Both the position numbers and the translations under genes were made by a program. Shown here piece after piece: positions 7,075 through 16,426 of a DNA stretch of 64,000 bases. The stretch's first letter is position 1. Every line of letters begins with the position of its first letter. The stretch covers positions 62,001-126,000 of the forward strand of contig JACIVP010000002.1 in the NCBI GenBank assembly GCA_014361455.1, in the 5' to 3' direction. Below the pieces are notes generated by a model. The model did no database searches and was not told where the DNA came from. It was given only the letters and a program-made list of their open reading frames with translations. The DNA is from Candidatus Methanosuratincola sp. GTDB lineage: Archaea; Thermoproteota; Methanomethylicia; Methanomethylicales; Methanomethylicaceae.

Positions 7075-8229
7075 TCAGATTATCCAGTCTTTGCTCGCCA
7101 GCTTCTCTGGGAGGTAGACGTCCGAGAGGAACCTGAAGCCCTTGGACGACTTGGCCTCGATCTCAGCCTTCACGCGCCTGTCAAGGAATAGGTTGATCTC
7201 CTGGCGCCAGCGTTTCGAGTTGTAGAACCATGGGTACCTCGGCTTCTTTGTCTTCGAATCCCTCACGAGGAGCTCCTTCGCCCGCTTAATGTCCATGTCG
7301 TTTGCCTTTATGAGGTGGTCCTTCGGGATCTCATACTTGTCAAGGTCAGTCATGGTGAGGCCCAAGAACTTCGCATCTGGGCAAGCTAGCCTGAAGGATT
7401 CGTAGGAGAGGCTTATGCTGCCTGCCCTGTAGGTCGAGTATATGTACCACCCGAACGGGTCAGCATCAGTCAGGACATACACAGGGAGGCCCCACTCCTC
7501 GTTGAGACGCCTAACCATCCTCCGGGTTGCCCTGTCCGCCTGTCCTTTTCCAGTGATAAGAACGCACTTGTTCTTCCTCCAGAATTCATAGTCGTTGAGC
7601 CGCTGGAATATTGCGTCCTTCTCGACGACCAGGACGTATCCCGCGTCGACGCTCACGATCTGGATCTGGTCGCAGAGCGACGGTATGTTGAAGGCACCGA
7701 TCCCGAATCTGGAGCAGTCGATCTTGTTCCCCTTTGACTCGAGGATCACTTCGCCCACGAGAGCGCCCCTTGACTCGGCCACGACCCCCATCTGCTCGCG
7801 CAGAAGACCGGTCATGACCTCTATGTCTTGGAAGATGTTGTTGGACTCGTCTTGGCTGTTGAATGTCTCGATGTTTGTGCCTTCGATCGTGTGGAGGGTG
7901 TAGTAGTAGAGGTCCCTTATCGTGGGGTGATCATCATGCTGCAGTGCCTCGTATATGCCCCTCGCGAGGAGGAGCGTCTGCATGAACGACCTCACTTCAC
8001 TGATGTCGTTGAAGCACCGCTCGCTAGTTCTCTCTCCGAGCGTAAGGATCTGGCGCCGCTCGTCGTACAGGGTGTTGGAGGCTGCCCTTACAGGTATCCT
8101 GAGCACGGGCGGCTTCGATTCAGCTAGGTCGAAGGCGAGGTTCATGAAGATCTGCCGGAGTTTTTTGGCCGAGTCGTCGAAGCTCTCCAGCGGTCGTATC
8201 TTCTGATCGGGCTTCTTGGCCTTGACCAT
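7075..8229 (-). CDS. top6A: DNA topoisomerase VI subunit A
   Basis: 384 residues. The catalytic subunit of the type IIB topoisomerase that relaxes supercoils and decatenates chromosomes; homologous to Spo11. The active tyrosine lies in RDLYYYT (residues 108-110), within the winged-helix CAP domain. The Toprim domain follows with VLVVEKDAIF (Mg-binding Glu), VLITGKGQADRATR and VYVLTDADPFGW (Asp pair). Length and order of domains are normal. It begins four bases after the stop of top6B. Confidence 0.97.
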   Translation of the reverse strand: MVKAKKPDQKIRPLESFDDSAKKLRQIFMNLAFDLAESKPPVLRIPVRAASNTLYDERRQILTLGERTSERCFNDISEVRSFMQTLLLARGIYEALQHDDHPTIRDLYYYTLHTIEGTNIETFNSQDESNNIFQDIEVMTGLLREQMGVVAESRGALVGEVILESKGNKIDCSRFGIGAFNIPSLCDQIQIVSVDAGYVLVVEKDAIFQRLNDYEFWRKNKCVLITGKGQADRATRRMVRRLNEEWGLPVYVLTDADPFGWYIYSTYRAGSISLSYESFRLACPDAKFLGLTMTDLDKYEIPKDHLIKANDMDIKRAKELLVRDSKTKKPRYPWFYNSKRWRQEINLFLDRRVKAEIEAKSSKGFRFLSDVYLPEKLASKDWII

Positions 8230-8233
8230 GCTA

Positions 8234-10159
8234 TCACCTCAGGTACTCCTCGAGGGTGAACTGCTGCTTTTTTGGTTTCTGGACAGGAATCTCTACGGGA
8301 ATCTCGGCTGGATCCCCCGCAAGGGATCGGATGGCATCAGTGGCTGGCGTCTGTGTTGAGGGGGTTCCTGACCCATGCGCGCGGATCGCCCTGGCTTTCT
8401 GCTTCTTTGTCTTTACAGACGCCATCAACCTGTTGTATATCAGCTCCTGGTCCTGCCCAGTCAGGACGGACATGTCTCTGGCGATCTCCCTCGCGTAGAT
8501 CTGGAAGATGCTCTGTCTGTGCTGCTCGTGCTCCTGCCTCTGTCGGTGGGAGATGTATCCTTGGATCAGCCTCCCTAGGCTCTGCAGGGCGAGCCTGAGC
8601 TGTTCCCGGATCTCCTCGTGGTAGGCCACAGCAAACTTCCCAGGGACGGAGTATGGCACCTTGGTGGAGACCAGCGAGATGATGATCACGATCGGAGCCA
8701 TGGGGAGATTCCCCTCGTCCTGGGGCAGCTTGTAATTCTTCCAGTTAATCTCCTTGACCACTTTGTAGAGAAGGCAGTCCCTCGAGTCGTAGATGAGCGG
8801 GCACTTGTTTGCAAGCCGGATCACCCTCGATTTAAAGACACCCTCCTTTACCCTCTCGCAGTCCCCGATCACGGACTTTCCCCCGTACGCAGCCCCGACC
8901 TCGATCTGGAACGGGACGCCGCGGTACGACCATGGTTCCCTGGAAGCGGTGCAGATAAACTCCGCGTCAGAGTAGATCCGCCTGATAGACTGCCGGAGGG
9001 CATCCTCGCCTATCGGGCTGAGAACATCCAAGGGCGGGCGCATCAGGTCGCCTTCCCTCGCAGCCTTCAGCAGTGCCTCGACGTCGATTTCCTTCGGGGA
9101 AGAAGTTGGACTGAGCCCCGCAGCCTTCAGAAGATCCTCGGCTTTCGCGTCGGAGATCCTCACGAAGTGTCTGACCAGGAACTGCTTGGCTGTGGCGCAG
9201 CAGGCATCGTTGGATTTCATCTCCAGGAGTGCCCCAGGCTCCATGGACAGGAGGTGCGGCTTGATCTCCTTGGGAGGCGGAGGGAGAATCTCGTTGGCCC
9301 TCTTAAAGTGGAGCTCCTTGGGTTCCTGCCCTGCCTGGGCGACCACGGTGAACTTTAGGTCTGCGTGGGGGTTTGCGAGTGAGAGCTCCTTTATGAAAGA
9401 CTCGACTTTCTGTGTGTAGTCCCCAGCGATCATGAGCTCAACCCGGGTGCCGTGGGATCTGGGGAAGTCTACCTCCTCAGAGGAGACTACGACCGGCGAG
9501 TTCCTCTCGGTGTCTATCTTCAGGACCACGCGGTATGCTTTCGGGTCGGACTCGATCTTTGTCGTTATGACTGCGGGCTCGAGGGAGGTGAGCTGGGCAT
9601 ATATTATGGCTGCGTGGACGCCCAGCCCCTGCTGCCCGCGGGACTGCTTGAAGGAGAAGAACTTCGATCCGTAAAGGACGCTCCCGAAGCACTTCGCCAC
9701 CTTCCCCTTGAGGACGCCGCAGCCGTTGTCCTCGACTGCGAGTCTAAAGACGGGGAAGGCCCTGACGCCCCCATCCTTGGTCTTGTTTGTGACCACTTCG
9801 TACTTCTTTGCTGTGGCCGTCAGCTCAACAGTGACCTCTGGAAGGACTCCCATCGCCTCGCAGGCGTCCAGCGAGTTGTCCATCAGCTCCTTTATGGTCT
9901 GGACGAGCGCGTGTTCTGGGTCTCCAAAACCGAGCTGGCCCAGGTTCTGGCGGTAGTACTGGGCAGGGTTTACCGCCCGCATCTTTCTGGCCTCAGCCTC
10001 TGCGACTGTCAGGAGTTCCCTATGGACGGGCTTGGCGTGCTTCTGCTTCTTGGGGCTAGTCTTCCCACTAGAGGAGACCCTTTTGTGCGCCTTGCCCTGC
10101 GGTCCAACCTCTGGAGCCACATCTACCAAACAGCAGACCCTCACTTGGCAGATTGCCAA
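8234..10159 (-). CDS. top6B: DNA topoisomerase VI subunit B
   Basis: About 640 residues. The ATPase subunit of topoisomerase VI: a GHKL fold with the N box ELMDNSLDACE, DNGCG (G1) and GQQGLGVHAAI (ATP lid), followed by the H2TH and transducer domains (the helical insert with DAKAEDLLKAAGLS, then VEVGAAYGG... and the transducer with HEEIREQLRLALQSLGR). The C-terminal 80 residues are Lys/Pro/Thr-rich and probably disordered. The start is uncertain: TTG at 10159 gives a Cys-containing leader, while a TTG at 10129 has a better ribosome site (GAGGGTC). A TATA-like GATAAATACG lies near 10195. Confidence 0.96.
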   Translation of the reverse strand: MAICQVRVCCLVDVAPEVGPQGKAHKRVSSSGKTSPKKQKHAKPVHRELLTVAEAEARKMRAVNPAQYYRQNLGQLGFGDPEHALVQTIKELMDNSLDACEAMGVLPEVTVELTATAKKYEVVTNKTKDGGVRAFPVFRLAVEDNGCGVLKGKVAKCFGSVLYGSKFFSFKQSRGQQGLGVHAAIIYAQLTSLEPAVITTKIESDPKAYRVVLKIDTERNSPVVVSSEEVDFPRSHGTRVELMIAGDYTQKVESFIKELSLANPHADLKFTVVAQAGQEPKELHFKRANEILPPPPKEIKPHLLSMEPGALLEMKSNDACCATAKQFLVRHFVRISDAKAEDLLKAAGLSPTSSPKEIDVEALLKAAREGDLMRPPLDVLSPIGEDALRQSIRRIYSDAEFICTASREPWSYRGVPFQIEVGAAYGGKSVIGDCERVKEGVFKSRVIRLANKCPLIYDSRDCLLYKVVKEINWKNYKLPQDEGNLPMAPIVIIISLVSTKVPYSVPGKFAVAYHEEIREQLRLALQSLGRLIQGYISHRQRQEHEQHRQSIFQIYAREIARDMSVLTGQDQELIYNRLMASVKTKKQKARAIRAHGSGTPSTQTPATDAIRSLAGDPAEIPVEIPVQKPKKQQFTLEEYLR

Positions 10160-10215
10160 AATTTTTCGTTTACCACTAAATCGGGAAACGTATTTATCGT
10201 TTCCCTGGAGTACGG

Positions 10216-10235
10216 GCGGGCAGGCTTGCTTGCTT
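10216..10235. repeat. GCTT/CAGG repeat patch upstream of top6B
   Basis: GCGGGCAGGCTTGCTTGCTT lies in the short gap between deoA and top6B, with the same tetranucleotide units as the 3230-3287 patch. Confidence 0.5.
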
Positions 10236-10242
10236 GCTTAGA

Positions 10243-11787
10243 TCAGAATCCTGGCAGCTCCTCCAGCAGCATCCCCTCGATCATGAATGGCGGTTCGCGC
10301 ATTGCCAAACTGATCGCATCCCTTAGTTTCGAGGGTCTGTTTGCATAGATCTCGATGACAGGGTCCCCTTTCTTTACAGAGTATCCCATCTTAGCGTACA
10401 GCTTAACCCCGGCCCCTTTGTCGATCGGGGCTCCGACTGCCCTTGCTATGGCGTTGATGGACCGGTTGCTTATGCTACTGACGTAACCATCGACAGGGGC
10501 GCTTATCACGTAGCGCTCGGATCCGAGGGGTATCTCGTCTGGCTTTATCTCTGGGTTGCCCCCCTGGTGGGCGATGATCTCGCGCATCTTCTGGTAGGCC
10601 TTTCCGCTCCTCAGGATCTCCTTCGCCAGATCCTGACCGTTTCCCCTAGAGGCGATCCCGTTCATCTCGAATAGCATCCCTGCCAAGGATGTTGACTTCT
10701 CTATGAGGCTGTTCGGCCCTCCCCCCATCAGCGTCTCAAGAGCCTCCTTGGCTTCAAGCGCAGGGCCGACGGTGTGACCAACAGGCTGCCCCCCATAGGT
10801 GATCCCGCACCTGACCTGGATGCCAAGCCTGTTGCCGAGCTCGATGAAGTCGCTTCCCAGCTTCCTGGCAGTCTCGAAGTCCTCTACCTTGGCGCCCTTA
10901 CCAGTGGGTATGTCCAATACCAGCGTGCTGACGCCCACTGCGAGCTTCTTGGACATTATTGAGGCCATCATCTGGGAGCGTGGGTCAATAGAGAGCGGGT
11001 GCTCGACCCTTATGAAGAGGTCGTCCGCAGGGGCTAGGTTGAGCGAACCCCCCCAGGCAATGTACCCCCCGACGTCATGCAGGAGCCTCTTCAGCTCCTC
11101 CTCAGTAAACTCCACAGGCGCCAGGATCTCCATCGTGTCGGCGGTACCCGAGGGGCTGGTTATGGCACGGCTGCTCGTCTTTGGGATCTTCAGGCCCGCG
11201 GCAGCTACTATTGGGACTATGAGCAGAGTGACCTTGTTCCCAGGCACCCCGCCTATTGAGTGCTTGTCCACGACATGCTCCCCGAAGTCTATCGTCTTCC
11301 CGGTCTCCACCATCGCTTTGGTGAGGCTCTCGATCTCGTCCATGTCCATACCGACGTACTCCTCTGCCATGAGAAAGGCGGCTACCTCGAGCTTGCTCAG
11401 GTTGTGGAAGACGATGTCCTTCACGATCGAGTAGATCTCGCTCTTCGTCAGGGGCTTGCCCTTCATCTTCTTCCTTATGAACTCGACTGAAGTCGGGGTC
11501 GGGGCTACGGATAGCTCAACAAGATCGCCATCATTCACTGAGAACTCGAAGTCCTCATAGAAACCGATCTCACCCTTTTCGACTACAGTCTCAGAGACGT
11601 CGAGCATCGCAACGGTCCGCTGGAAGTCCTTGGTTATGACCACCCGGTCGTGGATCCGGAGCATCATCTCCTCAGCATCGGACTCGTTCATTATTACGTT
11701 CTTTTCACCTGTCTTGATCTTGATCAGCCTTGCTCTGAACCTCTGCGGCGCAGGCTGCAGGTCATTTCTCGGTTGTCCAGTAGACAT
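10243..11787 (-). CDS. deoA: AMP phosphorylase
   Basis: 514 residues from ATG at 11787. Converts AMP (also CMP, UMP) plus phosphate into ribose-1,5-bisphosphate and free base; first enzyme of the archaeal AMP/RuBisCO pathway. It belongs to the thymidine phosphorylase family but carries the extra N-terminal domain (about 90 residues) of the archaeal enzyme. Seen: the family block VDKHSIGGVPGNKVT, KTSSRAITSPSGTADTMEIL, and the C-terminal domain with APVDGYV and KKGDPVIEIYA. A longer frame extends upstream into RuBisCO but would overlap it by 58 bases; the ATG at 11787 is 7 bases after the RuBisCO stop with GGAGGA upstream. Co-directional with RuBisCO and the isomerase. Confidence 0.95.
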   Translation of the reverse strand: MSTGQPRNDLQPAPQRFRARLIKIKTGEKNVIMNESDAEEMMLRIHDRVVITKDFQRTVAMLDVSETVVEKGEIGFYEDFEFSVNDGDLVELSVAPTPTSVEFIRKKMKGKPLTKSEIYSIVKDIVFHNLSKLEVAAFLMAEEYVGMDMDEIESLTKAMVETGKTIDFGEHVVDKHSIGGVPGNKVTLLIVPIVAAAGLKIPKTSSRAITSPSGTADTMEILAPVEFTEEELKRLLHDVGGYIAWGGSLNLAPADDLFIRVEHPLSIDPRSQMMASIMSKKLAVGVSTLVLDIPTGKGAKVEDFETARKLGSDFIELGNRLGIQVRCGITYGGQPVGHTVGPALEAKEALETLMGGGPNSLIEKSTSLAGMLFEMNGIASRGNGQDLAKEILRSGKAYQKMREIIAHQGGNPEIKPDEIPLGSERYVISAPVDGYVSSISNRSINAIARAVGAPIDKGAGVKLYAKMGYSVKKGDPVIEIYANRPSKLRDAISLAMREPPFMIEGMLLEELPGF

Positions 11788-11794
11788 CTCTGCA

Positions 11795-13105
11795 TCAGTC
11801 CTCCGAGAGCCGCATTTCGCCCCACCGCTCGATCGCGATGCGGAGCTCTTCATGGTTTTTGGCGTATTCGTCTAGGGGCACCCCCGCCACACATGCATCG
11901 ATTGCCTGTCGCATTGCGGCAGCACCGGCACGGGTTCCCATTGGGTGGCCGTGGATGCCTCCGCCAGCATTGATGACGAAATCGTTTCCAAAGACGCGGT
12001 AGTTTGCGGGCACAAAGCCAGGATGGATCCCGCCCGACGCGACTGGGAAGACTTTCCTCTTCCCGTGCCAATCCGACCTTAGGAAACCGATTATCTCACT
12101 GAGCTCGGCCTTCCTCCCCTCCTCTCCGCCCATCTTGCCCGCGCCAGATCCTACGTGGAGTTGGTCACCGCCCAAGAGCCTCGCCACCTTAGCGAGGACG
12201 AGCATCGATATCCCGTGCCTCGGGTTCCTGGTGAATGCGGCATGCATTGCCCTGTGCATGTGGATGGGGACATGGAAGTCGTGCGACTTGATGAACCACT
12301 CGACCGTGGGGAGACCGAGTATCACAATGTCCAGCATGAGCGTATTTGCGCCGTTGTCTATTGCAGTCTCTGCGTGCTTGATCATATTTTCCGGATCGGC
12401 GGTCACGTTAACCGCAAACAGGACGTTCCGGCCAGTCTCGGACTTTACCTGGTCGAGCGCTTCCATGACTCGGACGACCCTGTCCTCGAGTGGGCAGAAT
12501 TTCTGGTTCACCAGCGTCTCGTCGTCCTTGATGAAATCAACGCCGCCAATCGCCGCATCGTAGCAGATCCTTGCGGTCTGGTCAGGGCTCAGCCCGACCT
12601 TGGGCTTGACTATCGTACCCAAGTGAGGGCGGCGGGCAGTCTCGGTCCCAACGAACCTCCTGACGCCCTCAATTCCTATCCTTGGACCCGGATACATCTC
12701 AGCAACTTCCTTAGGGAAGTCGACGTCGACCAGCCTCACATTCTTGAGCGCGGAGAGGCCGAAAAGGTTTCCTGCCACCATACTCAGTATATTCGCAATG
12801 CCGCTGGTCTCGAGGTCAAACAGGTCGATTGGATAAGCGACCCATACGAACCCGGTTCCTCCCGATCCCTCGGTCCTGAAGACCTTTGCAGGCAGCTTTG
12901 TCCTGATCCACTCGTTTGTGGTTGTGATCTCAGTCCAGGTGCCTATCGACTCTTCAGTGGCGATCGCCATCCCAGCGGCTTTCAGGTCTAGTTCGCTCTC
13001 AACGTAGTACTTCGCCACGATGTGCCTTTCCGGGTCTATCGACTCCGGATCGGCGTAGAATATCTTATCCAAGTAGATACCTTTTCCGTCACTCCCTTGG
13101 GACAT
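11795..13105 (-). CDS. rbcL: Ribulose-1,5-bisphosphate carboxylase, archaeal form III type
   Basis: 436 residues. Carboxylates ribulose-1,5-bisphosphate to two 3-phosphoglycerates. Catalytic residues are present: GTIVKPKVGL (K167, K169), the carbamylation-site block FIKDDE (191-196, K193), HMHRAMHAAF (282-291, catalytic His), and loop 6 as HVGSGAGKMGG (K324). The genomic neighbours are AMP phosphorylase and ribose-1,5-bisphosphate isomerase, so it works in nucleotide salvage rather than a Calvin cycle; no phosphoribulokinase is in the window. Loop 6 reads GKMGG rather than the GKLEG common in other forms, which may be a subgroup trait. The gene starts 6 bases after the isomerase stop. Confidence 0.96.
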   Translation of the reverse strand: MSQGSDGKGIYLDKIFYADPESIDPERHIVAKYYVESELDLKAAGMAIATEESIGTWTEITTTNEWIRTKLPAKVFRTEGSGGTGFVWVAYPIDLFDLETSGIANILSMVAGNLFGLSALKNVRLVDVDFPKEVAEMYPGPRIGIEGVRRFVGTETARRPHLGTIVKPKVGLSPDQTARICYDAAIGGVDFIKDDETLVNQKFCPLEDRVVRVMEALDQVKSETGRNVLFAVNVTADPENMIKHAETAIDNGANTLMLDIVILGLPTVEWFIKSHDFHVPIHMHRAMHAAFTRNPRHGISMLVLAKVARLLGGDQLHVGSGAGKMGGEEGRKAELSEIIGFLRSDWHGKRKVFPVASGGIHPGFVPANYRVFGNDFVINAGGGIHGHPMGTRAGAAAMRQAIDACVAGVPLDEYAKNHEELRIAIERWGEMRLSED

Positions 13106-13111
13106 ATATGA

Positions 13112-14113
13112 TCACTGCTCCTCCTCTTCGACAAAAACCCTACCCAAGTGCTCCTCGCCTATCCTATATCCGAACTCCTCCATTAATATCAATATTGCAG
13201 CCTGGGGAGGGATGACGCCGCGCTCAGTTATTATGGCATCTATCATCTCTGCGGGGGTTATGTCAAAGGCTGGGTTGGCAATCTTCACTCTGCCCAGTGA
13301 CGCGATCTCCTCATCCGGGAGAACCTCTGTCGCGGGCCGCTCCTCTATCTCCACCAGCTCCCCAAGCATGGTCGAGGGGCTGAACTTGTAAGTCTCCGCA
13401 CATACGTACACCCTGACCCTCGCCTCCTTGGCTGCAAGCGCTATCTGGGAGGTGCCGATCTTGTTCACAACTGCGCCGTTGGAAGTCACTACATCCGAGC
13501 CTACCACCACCTTGTCTACCTTTGGCATGAAGTACCTTGCTGCTGAGTCGACGATGAGCGTGACAGGTATATCCTCCTCTGCCAGGGTTCTCGCAGTGAT
13601 CCGGCCCTGGAAGCGCGGGCGTGTCTCGGTCGCGATCACCGAGAAGTCCTTACCCTGGCGCTTAGCCTCCACGAGGGTCGAGATCACCACAGAGCTATTG
13701 CAGTGGGTCATTATGAGGTCACCGTTCCTTATCCGCTTGGCTCCGAATTCGCTTATCCGCTTCACGGCCTGCAATGAGGACTTCAGGAAGGCATCGCTGG
13801 CATCTATCGCCGCCTGCCTCAGGAGGTCTGGTGTGGCCCCCTCTTTGTACGCCCTGAATACCCGGTGTCTTATGTAGTTTAGGGCGTTGGCCAAGGAGAC
13901 CGCGGTAGGCCGCGTGTTCAGGAGTGTCCGGTAGGCTTCATTGAAGCCTTCGATGAATGACGGGGCATCAGAGGCTCTGCTGTTCAGCGCATAAGTTTTG
14001 AGCCCACTGGCAGCCGCCCGCCCAATCTCGGCAGCCCCCCTGATCCTCATCGTTCTGATGTCCTCTGCGATCCGGAGTATGTCATCATTTGCCAATGGAA
14101 AACAGCCTTCCAA
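13112..14113 (-). CDS. Ribose-1,5-bisphosphate isomerase
   Basis: 333 residues. Turns ribose-1,5-bisphosphate into ribulose-1,5-bisphosphate, linking AMP phosphorylase to RuBisCO. It is an eIF2B-alpha/MtnA-like protein; the pair of catalytic residues known from the Thermococcus enzyme is present as C138 (MTHCNS) and D207 (VVVGSDVV), and RIRGAAEIGRAAA is the substrate-binding opening of this subfamily. The start is uncertain: TTG at 14113 follows a TATA box (14135-14149) at almost leaderless distance, while a TTG six codons later fits family starts better. First gene of the isomerase-RuBisCO-AMP phosphorylase unit. Confidence 0.93.
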   Translation of the reverse strand: MEGCFPLANDDILRIAEDIRTMRIRGAAEIGRAAASGLKTYALNSRASDAPSFIEGFNEAYRTLLNTRPTAVSLANALNYIRHRVFRAYKEGATPDLLRQAAIDASDAFLKSSLQAVKRISEFGAKRIRNGDLIMTHCNSSVVISTLVEAKRQGKDFSVIATETRPRFQGRITARTLAEEDIPVTLIVDSAARYFMPKVDKVVVGSDVVTSNGAVVNKIGTSQIALAAKEARVRVYVCAETYKFSPSTMLGELVEIEERPATEVLPDEEIASLGRVKIANPAFDITPAEMIDAIITERGVIPPQAAILILMEEFGYRIGEEHLGRVFVEEEEQ

Positions 14114-14134
14114 GTGATAGATACCTTCTGGAGG

Positions 14135-14149
14135 TTAAATTATAAAAAG
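14135..14149 (-). promoter_or_regulatory. TATA box of the isomerase-rbcL-deoA unit
   Basis: On the minus strand the sequence reads CTTTTTATAATTTAA, about 25 bases before the isomerase start. It lies over the last codons of the upstream PRPP synthetase gene, so the salvage genes can be transcribed apart from prs. Confidence 0.5.
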
Positions 14150-15063
14150 GTTGGCGGGCAGGGTTTGCCCGCTGCATCCAGCATCAGGGCGTCAGCTAAC
14201 AGGGGTGCGATAGAGACCGAGGCGTACTCGTTTGCGATTGTGTCGGTGGTTATCAGCGAGTTCAGCCCAGCCTCCTTGAGCCTGGAATATGCCCCTTCGA
14301 CGAGGATGACATGCGTCACCAATGCATCGACCCTTTCCACGCCAGAAGCCTTCAGTTTCCCCAACACTTCCAAGATGGTCTTGCCAGTGCTTATCATGTC
14401 GTCGACGATAAGGGCTGTACTGCACATGCTGTCCGAAATCTCCGATATGCGCACCTCCCGGTCCCCAAGGCGCTCCTTCTCCAGAACGGCGCAACTCGAG
14501 GGGATCACGTCGGCGACCGCCTTCACCCACTGGGACGACTCGCGGTCAGGCCCCACGACCAGAATGCGCCCTGGGGGGAGATGCCTCGAATATTCCTCTG
14601 CGAGAAGCCGCATCGCAGAGAGGTTTGTTGCGGGAATGCGGAATATCTCGCTTATGTCCCGGAATCTGTGCAGGTGCATGTCCACAGTGTAAACGGCGTC
14701 GGTGCCCGACGCCTCTATTAGAGTTGCGAAGACCTTGGCGCTCAGCGCCTCGCCCTCTGAGAACCGCTCGTCCTGCCTTGCGTAGGCAATGTAGGGGAAG
14801 GCGCCGATCACCCGCCTGCACCCCATTCCGCTCACAGCGTCCGCAATGAGCGCGTATTCGACCAACAGCCGATCGGGCGATAAGGCAAAAGACTGGAGGA
14901 TCGCCACATCCTTCCCACATACATCTCCGCAGACCCGCACGTACTGCTCCCCATCAGGGAAGATCCGCCTATCCACCTCAGCTAGGCGCGCCCCAGAGAT
15001 CTGCGCCACCTTCCTCGCAAGCCCCTCGGCTCCAGATCCATAAGTCACAACGAGATCATTCAT
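14140..15063 (-). CDS. prs: Ribose-phosphate pyrophosphokinase (PRPP synthetase)
   Basis: 307 residues. Makes 5-phosphoribosyl-1-pyrophosphate from ribose-5-phosphate and ATP. Seen: the flexible loop FPYIAYARQDERF, the His-containing VDMHLHRF, the pyrophosphate loop VVGPDRESSQWV, and the PRPP-binding signature ALIVDDMISTGKTI. Size is that of archaeal class enzymes. Its placement just before the ribose-1,5-bisphosphate isomerase is meaningful because PRPP can feed ribose-1,5-bisphosphate into the RuBisCO route in some archaea. It is preceded by the Fe-alcohol dehydrogenase gene, three bases away. Confidence 0.95.
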   Translation of the reverse strand: MNDLVVTYGSGAEGLARKVAQISGARLAEVDRRIFPDGEQYVRVCGDVCGKDVAILQSFALSPDRLLVEYALIADAVSGMGCRRVIGAFPYIAYARQDERFSEGEALSAKVFATLIEASGTDAVYTVDMHLHRFRDISEIFRIPATNLSAMRLLAEEYSRHLPPGRILVVGPDRESSQWVKAVADVIPSSCAVLEKERLGDREVRISEISDSMCSTALIVDDMISTGKTILEVLGKLKASGVERVDALVTHVILVEGAYSRLKEAGLNSLITTDTIANEYASVSIAPLLADALMLDAAGKPCPPTFL

Positions 15064-15066
15064 TAA

Positions 15067-16251
15067 TTACAGACCCTCGTGCATGTCCATGTATAGATCG
15101 AGGAGCTCTTCCCTCGAGGGCTTCCTCGGGTTCTTTGTGACGAACCTGTAGTGATTTCTAAGGAGGTCCTCGACCATTGACTCGAGTTCAGACTCGTCTA
15201 TCCCCAGATCCTCGAGCGTCTGAGGTAGGGCGAGCGTTTCCGTCATATCGAATATCTTCGAGGCGACCTCGAACCCGACCTCCGTTGGAGAGAGCCCTGA
15301 TGCATCGACCCCAATTGCTGAGGCGATCATCCTTATCTTCCCCGGGATTGCCGGGGCATTGAATGCCACAACGTATGGTTCTGCGAGCGAGACAGAGGAC
15401 CCGTGCGGCATGGAGCACCGGGTAGCATATGTATAGGCGATCCCGTGCGGCAGGCACAGCCCTGTAGCCTGGAATGCCATCCCAGCCAGCACTGATGCTG
15501 CTGACACCCCGGTCCGCGCTTCAAGGTCGCTACCGTTGCAGTATGCCCTCTCCAGGTAACTGCAGACCAGCCCCAGGGCAGTTAAAGAGAGCGAGTCGCT
15601 AACTGGGTTAGAATCGACTGACATTATCGACTCGAGCGCATGGCATAGGGCATCGATCCCTGCCGAGGCAGTTGCCGCAGGGCTGGCGCCGCAGGAGATG
15701 GAGGGATCCACGATGGTGACCGAAGGATAGAGGGCGTGGTTGGCGAGTGCTAGCTTCACCCCGTTATCGACGACTACGGAGATTGGGGTTACCTCGGATC
15801 CCGTACCCGCCAGAGTCGGGATCGTGACTATAGGAGGGCCTTTTTTGGAGACCGGCTCCCCTCTGAAGTAGCTCGCAGGCTCCTTCTCATTCACGGAGAG
15901 GACAGAGGCGAGCTTTGAAAAGTCCATCGAGCTCCCGCCACCGATCCCTATGACGATCTCTGGCTGCAGCCTCCTCACGAAACCTGCAAGCGGGTTCAGA
16001 ACCGAGATCTCTGGCTCTGACTCGACCATGGTGAACTCTGACACGTTAGCGCCAGTTGAAGAGACGCGGTCCCTCACCAGCAGATACTCCTTGGTCTTGC
16101 TCACCTTAGGGCCGGAGACCAAGAGCGCCCTTTCGAATTTGAACTTATTCAGCTCATCAGGCAGACGGGATATCGAGTTAATCCCAAAGACGGTGCGGGG
16201 TGGGCAGTAATACGTGAAAGCCCTGTTCAGGATATCAAAACTGATGCTCAT
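15067..16251 (-). CDS. Iron-containing alcohol dehydrogenase family protein
   Basis: 394 residues of the group III (Fe-dependent) NAD(P) alcohol dehydrogenase family. Seen: the nucleotide-binding GIGGGSSMDFSK, TIPTLAGTGSEVTP, and the metal ligands in DALCHALESI and LPHGIAYTYATRCSMPHG (Asp and three His). It probably reduces an aldehyde or oxidises an alcohol; the natural substrate cannot be read from the sequence. Position before prs and the RuBisCO set may indicate work on a glycol- or sugar-derived aldehyde, but that is only contextual. Confidence 0.9.
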   Translation of the reverse strand: MSISFDILNRAFTYYCPPRTVFGINSISRLPDELNKFKFERALLVSGPKVSKTKEYLLVRDRVSSTGANVSEFTMVESEPEISVLNPLAGFVRRLQPEIVIGIGGGSSMDFSKLASVLSVNEKEPASYFRGEPVSKKGPPIVTIPTLAGTGSEVTPISVVVDNGVKLALANHALYPSVTIVDPSISCGASPAATASAGIDALCHALESIMSVDSNPVSDSLSLTALGLVCSYLERAYCNGSDLEARTGVSAASVLAGMAFQATGLCLPHGIAYTYATRCSMPHGSSVSLAEPYVVAFNAPAIPGKIRMIASAIGVDASGLSPTEVGFEVASKIFDMTETLALPQTLEDLGIDESELESMVEDLLRNHYRFVTKNPRKPSREELLDLYMDMHEGL

Positions 16252-16426
16252 AATGGATTCCTCTGGTTCACAGAAGGATGGTCATTTTAATAAGGATTAA
16301 TCCCGAGCGGCAGCATGCCCAAGGCGAGGCTGCACTCAGGCAGCCCCTTCCATGATCAGTTGGCATGGTTACTGATCCGCTAACGGAAAGGCAACCCTGA
16401 CAAATTCATGCTTCGCCTCCCAGGGA

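Noticed and set aside
8618-9358. Long plus-strand open frame opposite top6B
   Set aside because: Shadow of a GC-rich coding region on the opposite strand; no family resemblance.
11788-11853. N-terminal extension of AMP phosphorylase
   Set aside because: Would overlap RuBisCO by about 58 bases; the ATG at 11787 has a ribosome-binding site and matches family length.
12155-12991. 278-codon plus-strand frame opposite RuBisCO
   Set aside because: Antisense shadow of rbcL; the RuBisCO frame has complete catalytic motifs.
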